From contig OY744463.1 in NCBI GenBank assembly GCA_963556145.1, forward strand, positions 310,001-374,000: a DNA stretch of 64,000 nt, in the 5' to 3' direction. Shown in pieces: positions 57,151-64,000 of the stretch. The stretch's first letter is position 1; each line of letters opens with the position of its first letter. A program made the position numbers and the translations under genes. The notes under the pieces are model-generated. The model was not told the origin of the DNA. It worked only from the letters and a program-made list of their open reading frames with translations, and made no database searches. The stretch comes from Hygrocybe punicea (Eukaryota; Basidiomycota; Agaricomycetes; Agaricales; Hygrophoraceae).

Positions 57151-57514
57151 GATTGACAGTGATGTAGTTTTCTTCGAATATCTGGTTTGGCCGCAGAAAT
57201 TGATTATAAACTCAGTTATTAATCACGTTGCCAGCCCGGTCAAAATGTGGTGTCATTTTCTCGCGCTGGTTCTGCAACCGCAGCCCATTATAATATGCCG
57301 GCTAACAAAAACGGTCGGTTCGTTCTACTTCTACTGGCCGGTATCCTAATTATGATCTATTTGGGGACCGGTCAATCGACAGTTATTGCAGATGATACCC
57401 ATTTACAAGCCGTATGCATACACAATTCATACCCAGTCTATCTCCGCCACCAGTCTTCATATAAAATCATACCAGACAAACCATTCTCCTTTATCGTCTT
57501 GACCTTAACGTCCA

Positions 57515-58971
57515 ATGTCTGAACCCGCACAGTCCGACCCTGCACTATCCACTGGTCGACGGACGCGCGACGATGCGTTGCAGCTTGGCTCTAGGAAACG
57601 ACCGTGATTCCCCTTCTCTTCAGGTACTCCTCAAATTGCTAACTTCAATGAGTAGGACCATTACCGACCCCCTTGTGCACCACGGACGCCATTTCGGTCG
57701 AGTCGTCCACACTTTCTGCAACGTGAATGTTCTTATTACAAACGGCTTGACTCGCATGGGTGAATCGGAGCCTGTGGACATCGAGTCTTTAACGCAGAAG
57801 TAAGCACATATTATTATCACGTTGTAACCCCATGGTGCAATTTTGGGTCTTCTGCAGGGAACGTCGCGAACATCGAGTGTTCGAGGATCTGCTCAGGGTG
57901 TGTCCTGATCTTGAGAAACGACTTCTGGAATCCTCCGAAGAAGAGATCGAGCTCTTGTCTGGCCTAGTGAGTCGTTCAATGTATTTTTACTTCTTCCTTG
58001 TACATCTCTTCATTCAGCTAGGAAAAGGCGTCAGCGGGGCCCGTGCCGATGACACAAAAGGCATGAAGTCCGCCATCATTGACTGGATTACGCTTCCCGG
58101 GCCGACTCTTGAACCTCCTCTCAGTCGTAAGATAAAGACAACACGTGGATTTCATCATGAGAAGACCGGTGCGCTCCTTTGTCCTGCAGGAGTAGATTGG
58201 TCTTTGCCCCAGTACGTCATGTTTTCCTTCCTTTTATTATAAATTAAAAGAAATCCCTACATCTTGTACAGTATTAAAGAGAAGCTTCGTAGCGGCGAGA
58301 TGCACGTCCGTGGTGATCAGTGGCCCATCTTCCTTTACGCAGACCTCGCCTATGATCCAGAGGACCCTTGGAACGGTTTAATGAGAAGTCAGCTTTTAGT
58401 CACGGTTCGTAATATCTCATGAAATCCCTTCGTCCTATTTGAAGATACATAGGGATTCAAACACGTCTTCACGTCGCCGAGCTCGGTCGATGACGAGGAA
58501 CCGAAAGCGACGCGGTCGGGAAATGCCCGAATTCATGGTATGACGTGTGTGACGAAAGCATCCTTGGTTTACATCGCTACTCAGGTTCGTACTGCTGTCA
58601 GATGTTAGAAACGATTACTTCTCATAATTATTCAGGTCCGCTTTGCTCTAAGTTCCACAAGCACTTTCTCTCGCACCGATACGGTCACGGATTCCGAGAC
58701 ATTCTACAACAGTCTCTTAGATCTCCTTGAGGATGTCGAGGAGAAGGAAGAAGTCGAGGAACTCCTCACCTGGTGGAACCGGTAAGTCATTCACCGTTTG
58801 TAAATGATGCTTCTCACTGTTAATCTTTATGTAGCAAAATCTTCCCACATTCATTCTCGGAAGCTAGAGTACCAGTTGAGGGTAGTGCTTTGTGTCGCAT
58901 CAAGGAGAAGAGGCGCGCTTACAAGGAAAACCTGGCTTCGGCGTATGAAGCTGGTGAACCCCAGGCATATT
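57515..58971 (+). CDS. DUF6698-type protein
   Basis: Probable start ATG 57515 (MSEPAQSDPALSTGRRTRDD), though joining this to the next segment needs a frame change near 57600; ATG 57648 (MSRTITDPLVHHGRHFGRVV) is a safe alternative start. Exons continue with ERREHRVFEDLLRVCPDLEK, EEIELLSGL, GVSGARADDTKGMKSAIIDW, GFHHEKTGALLCPAGVDWSL, IKEKLRSGEMHVRGDQWPIF, DPEDPWNGLMRSQLLVT, FTSPSSVDDEEPKATRSGNA, VTKASLVYIATQVRFALSST and LTWWNRKIFPHSFSEARVPV, all GT-AG joined, ending at 58971. I recognise this as the large basidiomycete family carrying DUF6698; its role is unknown, and copies often lie near transposons. The coding sequence looks intact. Confidence 0.75.
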
Positions 58972-59880
58972 AGCTCTACGTGTCATTCGCTTTCTCGTTA
59001 ATATATTATATTTCCTCGGTCCCGCTTCCATTTTGCTTGGCATTATCAGACTGTTACGCCGGCAACAACCATGACGATTATGATGCGTCTAACAAAATCC
59101 ATCACTAAGACCATCTGCTATCATCTTATCAATGCTTGTCGCTTGCTGATCTTTGAGCCTAGTTTGGAAATTGTGATGAAGCTGCTGCTTGTGTGTCATG
59201 GTTGACAGAATCAGCACCCTTGCAGCATCCACAGATTTATGGCTACACTGCTGCGCCGGCACTCATTATGACAAATATGACAAATGTCATCTTTGAGGAT
59301 CACCCTGCTATAATCTTATCAACGGCCATCATCTGCTGATCTTTGAGCCTCGTATTGAAATTATGATATAGCTGCTGCTTTCATGTCATGATTGACAGAT
59401 TGAGTATTGTTGCGGCACACATAGATTCATGGCTACTGCTGAACCGTTGTATATCATGCTGAGATTGTTTCAGCTGGGAAGTCAAGATGATACAGGTTCA
59501 ACACTTGTAGCATTAAGGTGGTCATGACACTAGGGCTGCATTTCTGATATATCTGATGTTATTGATCTTCGCAGCCATGAATTATCTTGGATTGGGGGGA
59601 AAGACATTGTTGGTGACCAATGTTACATTTATATCAATATGCTTGATGTGATATATTTTCATCTAGGTAACCATAAATTATCTGGGTTGACCTTGTTGTT
59701 ATCATTGTGGCACTGGATGTTACTTATGATTTATCTGATCAGGTCTTATAAGACTTTCTCATATGGTTTTCAATTTCCTGATGACAGTTGTGTGTCATCA
59801 CGTGTTCAATTCCAATGTCAGCGATAACCAAACAAATAATCATAACGCGTTACTCTACTTGCCGCATATATCCAAAGGAC
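58972..59880. repeat. Intergenic with a diverged 185-bp direct duplication
   Basis: CTGCTGATCTTTGAGCCT-type sequence followed by GAAATTATGAT..AGCTGCTGCTT and TTATGGCTAC / TTCATGGCTAC occurs at about 59106-59245 and again at 59293-59435. The two copies are about 185 bases apart and clearly diverged. No gene is seen in the rest. Confidence 0.65.
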
Positions 59881-60548
59881 ATGTTTCGCATATTCGGCGA
59901 CGGGGGTTACGATGGCAAGGTGGACAGATCTGGCTTCAATGCGGTGAGCAAGAATGCAGAGAGAAATATGAACAGGGTGAGCCGTGCCAGCAAGTGGATT
60001 GAAACCAAGTATCCTGATTGGCTTTTGCAGGCCAAAGAAGCGTTTTTAGAATACCTGGCGACCGCAGATGCCACCAAGGGGAATGCAACAGCCGAAATTA
60101 TCAGCTTCCATCTCGTCAAGACCTGCCAATCCCAGTTTAACAAGTGGGTCAAGACCTTTGGTTGCACGTACGTGATGGATACATGCGTATGGACTAGAAC
60201 TATACAGACGATTACCCTGTAGTGCAAAACAACGAGTGATTTCTCGAGAGGAGCAGGACAGATTCCACAAGTCGCGCAAATCTGTGAAATCTTTGCCGTC
60301 TTCCCTATCAGCTCTGCGAGTGCCATCTCACCCTACTTATAGCACATGAATCATACATCGGTTACCGTGACGCTTGATGCTCAGAATAGGTATTTGGCAC
60401 AGAATCCCACGGTGCGCGACGACATTATGAAGAAACGAGAGGCATATCAGAGACGAGTAGCCGAAGCGAGGGGAAAGCGTGGCCTGGACGTAGATAACAA
60501 CCAAGCGGAGTCTTCCACATCTGCAAAGAAAGTGAAAATGGGACCTTG
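59881..60548 (+). CDS. Small uncharacterised basic protein
   Basis: ATG 59881 (MFRIFGDGGYDGKVDRSGFN) leads through NMNRVSRASKWIETKYPDWL and LVKTCQSQFNKWVKTFGCT to a GTACGT donor at 60169 and CTGTAG acceptor; exon 2 (TAKQRVISREEQDRFHKSRK) stops at 60351-60353. A second frame overlapping that stop, VTLDAQNRYLAQNPTVRDDI then KKREAYQRRVAEARGKRGLD, ends at 60548 and looks like the natural continuation, so one frameshift or a missed intron may lie near 60340. Function unknown. Confidence 0.45.
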
Positions 60549-61199
60549 ATAGATTAGCCCCGCCTTAGTAGAAGCCGTACCGTCACTGTAACAATAATTC
60601 TCTTCCTAGCTTGCCCATGCGCATTTTCGGTGACTCCTTTGAGATATCAATCGACATGAGTCGTCACGAGTCGTCACGAACGCCAAAGGCCAGCGGATTT
60701 CATAGCGAGCTGGTGAAGCAGAATAGTAGAACAGTCTGGTAAGGTAGAGCCGCCAAACGTCAGACGACTCGTCCAAGGGGCAGTCCAGCATGCAATCAAA
60801 GCTCACATCCTGATTCATTAAGTTCGGCACATCTACCCTCTGAATTTAATGCCCTAGATGAGCAGTATTTCGGAGCAGATGTTGCTTGATAAATTTACAC
60901 GTTTAACCATCATGATGGCCACTTACCCTTCTGCTCTGTAAATCCATACAAGCTGTATCAATTGCTAGCTGAGTAAAATGCAAAGCACGGACTACCTCGC
61001 GCAGCCAGGAAGCCACTTGTTGCGTTTCGGCAGTGCGGTTTTCACAAGGTTTTGAAGTGGCGACAAGCAGTACGCCGCATCACGGACACGCTCTGTCACG
61101 GTGGTGTCACGTCACTTTTGCCGCTGCCGCTTGTGTCATTTGCGTTTCCCGGAATTTTTTCAAGTTTGCACCCTCGACCAATTGCAGAACCAACCATCG
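60549..61199. other. Intergenic; upstream region of the ISWI gene
   Basis: No protein-like frame. GAGTCGTCACGAGTCGTCACGA is a tandem duplicate near 60657-60678. The ISWI promoter should lie in 60900-61199, but no distinctive box stands out. Confidence 0.4.
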
Positions 61200-64000
61200 A
61201 TGGACGAGGATATCCTTAGTGACGTAGTCCCTAGTAATATCGTTTCACGACAGGTTGGTAACGGCGTACTCTCGTCCATTCGTCATTTATCATTTCGTCA
61301 GGCTAGCGAAGGTGCCGATGGCGAAAGCGAATACGCGGAAGAGGGCGCGAGTGAACAAGATGAACTCATGAGTGACGGCAACGACGACACGAAGGTCGGC
61401 ACGCCATCTAGCAGTTTTGTCCTTGATCGCCACACTTACCGCATATTCTGTAAAGGGGGCCGCCACTGTACCTTCTCCTTCCAAAATGGCGAAAATGCAA
61501 CAATCGGCTGAGCGACAACAAAAGAAGCAGAAGCGCAAAGCAGCGGAAGGTAAATTGCAGGCAAAGAGACAAGAAATGGACAAGGCAAAGGTGGGTCGCA
61601 ACTTTTTGTTTTCACACGCCGCTTTCCAATGCTCCCTCTAGATTACAGATGCCGTCAAACGATATTCGTATCTTCTCGGGCAGACGGAGCTGTTCAAGCA
61701 TTTCGTCGATATCAAGGTTGTATCTTCCCACTCTTCTTCATCTGTAGGGATATTCACAAGGCCTTATAGAAAGCCCGTGATCCGGAATATGCTGCAATGA
61801 TGGACGCGCAGCCCAAGCCAAAAGGGAGGGGAAGGAAACGCGCAATGTATGTTTGCATATCCGAACCCCTGGTTTCCAACTTATTGCATGTAAAACAGCG
61901 ATCAGAATGCTCGCCACCGCAAATCTGAAAAGGAAGAAGACGAAGAGTTACTGAAGGATGGCGAAATGGCAGCGGATGGGATCAACACTCCATTCGTGTT
62001 TGAAGACTCCCCTGGTTGTGAGTGCTGTCTTTCGACGTGCTGTACTCCATTTCAATCATCTCCTTCAGTTATTAACGGAGAGATGAGATCGTATCAATTG
62101 CAAGGTTTAAATTGGATGGTGTCCTTGTATCATAATGGACTGAACGGCATCTTGGCTGACGAAATGGTGAGTAGTCCACATTTCCTCCTCAAATCCGACA
62201 CCTTGGTAACACTACAATGTCTAGGGCTTGGGAAAAACGCTGCAAACTATTGCCTTCCTCGCTTATTTGAAACACTATCGTGACATCCCCGGTCCACATT
62301 TGATAGTCGTCCCGAAAGTCACCCTCAAGAATTGGCAGAGAGAATTCGAGCAATGGACGGCCGATTTCAACGTCGTCATTCTCACAGGGACGAAAGAGGA
62401 ACGAGCGGACATCATCGCAAATCGACTTATCCCACAAGACTTCGAAGTCTGCGTTACTTCATACGAGATCTGTCTCATCGAGAAAGCAGCATTCAAAAAA
62501 TTCTCCTTTGAGTATATCATCATCGACGAGGCTCATCGGATCAAGAACGTAGACTCTCTCCTAGCGCAGATTGTCCGCGTCTTCAGCTCCCGGGGCCGGC
62601 TTCTCATTACCGGAACGCCGCTACAGAACAGTCTGAAGGAACTGTTTGCGTTGCTAAATTTTATCTGCCCAGAAATATTTTCCGACTATGCAGACCTAGA
62701 CAGTTTCTTACACAAGGATGATGACCGTGTTGATGCCGAGGAGGAAAAGAGTAAGAAGGTGGTGGAGGCCCTACACAAGATCTTGAGACCATTCTTATTA
62801 CGAAGAGTCAAGGCAGACGTAGAGAAGAATCTTTTGCCCAGTAAGTTGTTAAATTTGGATATTCCTTCCAGTGACTGAAATCATTTTAATCATAGAGAAA
62901 GAAATTAACATTTATGTTGGTCTCACCGAAATGCAACGCAAGTGGTACAGGTCTGTTCTTGAGAAAGATATCGATGCTGTCAATGGTAAAGCATGAATTA
63001 TCACTTCCCCATACGTTCCGGCTTCTAATCGCTGCCTTAGGTTTGACGGGAAAGAAGGAAGGAAAAACTCGGCTGATGAATATGGTCATGCAGGTCAGTT
63101 CGCTAATTGCAATTGCTTTTGTTCTCAGCTCACAGCTTGTGGCAGCTTCGCAAAGTTACCTGTCACCCGTATCTTTTTGATGGAGCAGTGCGTCTTACAT
63201 CATGACGTTCGTTGGTAATTCCTTTCTGACTTTTGACTAGGAGCCTGGGCCGCCTTATACAACCGACGAGCACCTTATCGAGAACTCGGGGAAAATGATT
63301 ATCCTCGACAAACTCCTCAAGTCCATGAAAGCCAAAGGCTCTCGCGCCTTGATTTTCAGTCAAATGAGTCGTGTGCTCGATATTCTAGAAGATTATTGTC
63401 TTTTCCGACAATTCAGTACGTGTCTTGTCTCTCCAGTCTTTCCATCGGTTCCCGACTTATTTATTAATTATTACGAATTTGCAGAATACTGTCGTATCGA
63501 TGGAAGCACTTCACATGACGACCGAACCAATGCCATTGACGAGTATAACAAGCCAGGCAGCGAAAAGTTCATCTTCTTGCTTACAACACGCGCTGGTGGC
63601 CTCGGTATCAATCTGACGACTGCCGACACCGTCGTTTTGTATGACAGCGATTGGTACGTTAGTGATGATGTCAAGCATCGGACACTGATTTATTTCTTGC
63701 AGGAATCCGCAAGCTGATCTTCAAGCTATGGACCGTGCGCATCGGATCGGACAGATGAAGCAAGTACATGTCTTCCGTTTCGTCACGGAAGGTAGCGTCG
63801 AGGAACGTATGCTTGAGCGCGCTGCGCAGAAACTTCGTCTGGACCAACTCGTTATCCAGCAAGGTAGGCAACAGACTGCTAAAGGTACGTTTTTTGTTTT
63901 TGTTTTTTGTTTTCATGTTTTATCCCTCATCATCGGTGCTTTAGCTACGAACAAGGAAGAGCTGTTGGAGATGATTACTCACGGTGCTGAGAAGATCATC
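61200..64000 (+). CDS. ISWI-type chromatin-remodelling ATPase, 3-prime end outside window
   Basis: ATG at 61200 ([20 protein letters not shown]). An acidic, then lysine-rich N-terminal region ([38 protein letters not shown]) precedes the Snf2 ATPase: [26 protein letters not shown] joined by an intron to [20 protein letters not shown] (motif I), [11 protein letters not shown] (motif II), [20 protein letters not shown] (motif III), then [73 protein letters not shown] and [19 protein letters not shown] (motif VI). At least ten short GT-AG introns can be placed, and motifs remain in frame. ISWI enzymes slide and space nucleosomes. The HAND-SANT-SLIDE module that would separate ISWI from other Snf2 proteins lies beyond 64000, but the AutoN-like leader and wording of the ATPase fit ISWI best. 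By content it is the one clear housekeeping gene here. Confidence 0.92.

Noticed and set aside
57247..57522. A 75-residue membrane-anchored protein starting at 57295
   Set aside because: It has a hydrophobic stretch but no family resemblance, and overlaps the start of the DUF6698-type gene; most likely untranslated leader sequence.
1..64000. CRISPR arrays, tRNA and rRNA genes
   Set aside because: No array of spaced identical repeats with unique spacers, no cloverleaf and no rRNA core sequence was noticed; the tandem arrays have no spacers and the genome is eukaryotic.

Overview
The window is nuclear DNA from a filamentous basidiomycete, most likely an Agaricomycete; I cannot name the genus. 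The evidence is short (about 45-60 nt) GT-AG introns through almost every gene, a complete mix of Agaricomycete-type transposons (Helitron, Tc1/mariner-like, hAT-like non-autonomous elements, Plavaka, a solo LTR), several multi-copy uncharacterised protein families that I recall only from basidiomycete genomes, and one clear housekeeping gene, an ISWI-type chromatin remodeller. A 100-N assembly gap lies at 46606-46705.

Layout. 0-2.4 kb: decayed multi-copy gene on the minus strand. 2.69-3.24 kb: 44-bp minisatellite. 4.16-14.43 kb: one long degraded Helitron on the minus strand (zinc-binding N-terminal part, HUH Rep, PIF1-type helicase, C-terminal cysteine-peptidase-like domain), split by a 2,537-bp Tc1/mariner-type element with 36-bp terminal inverted repeats and a TA duplication. 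14.92-16.59 kb: solo-LTR-like repeat with a 5-bp target duplication, carrying an antisense 56-codon membrane-peptide ORF that recurs in a truncated copy at 28.3-28.8 kb. 17.4-26.3 kb: uncharacterised multi-exon genes separated by an 82-bp palindromic satellite (19.5-20.2 kb) and followed by a fold-back element (26.34-26.87 kb). 28.8-32.7 kb: a multi-copy gene broken by a 1,503-bp hAT-like element; a second hAT-like element sits at 33.29-34.45 kb. 34.5-45 kb: an HNH-nuclease gene followed by damaged or truncated host-type genes (Ser/Thr kinase, CAND1, GH20 hexosaminidase, a coiled-coil protein).

45.7-48.4 kb holds a Plavaka transposase interrupted by the assembly gap. From 48.5 to 60.5 kb the genes look better preserved: an uncharacterised six-exon gene, a 148-aa coiled-coil gene, an Spt5-like NGN/KOW protein, a Myb/SANT protein, small coiled-coil genes and a DUF6698-type gene. 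61.2-64 kb is the ISWI ATPase, cut by the window edge.

The genes do not form an obvious pathway. The main story is nested transposition plus mutational decay: nearly all internal stop codons that I could place against a recognisable family are explained by C-to-T changes (CGA, CAA, CAG to stop), concentrated left of about 45 kb, while the right third is largely intact. All assignments are from reading the sequence and from memory of families; no search was run.
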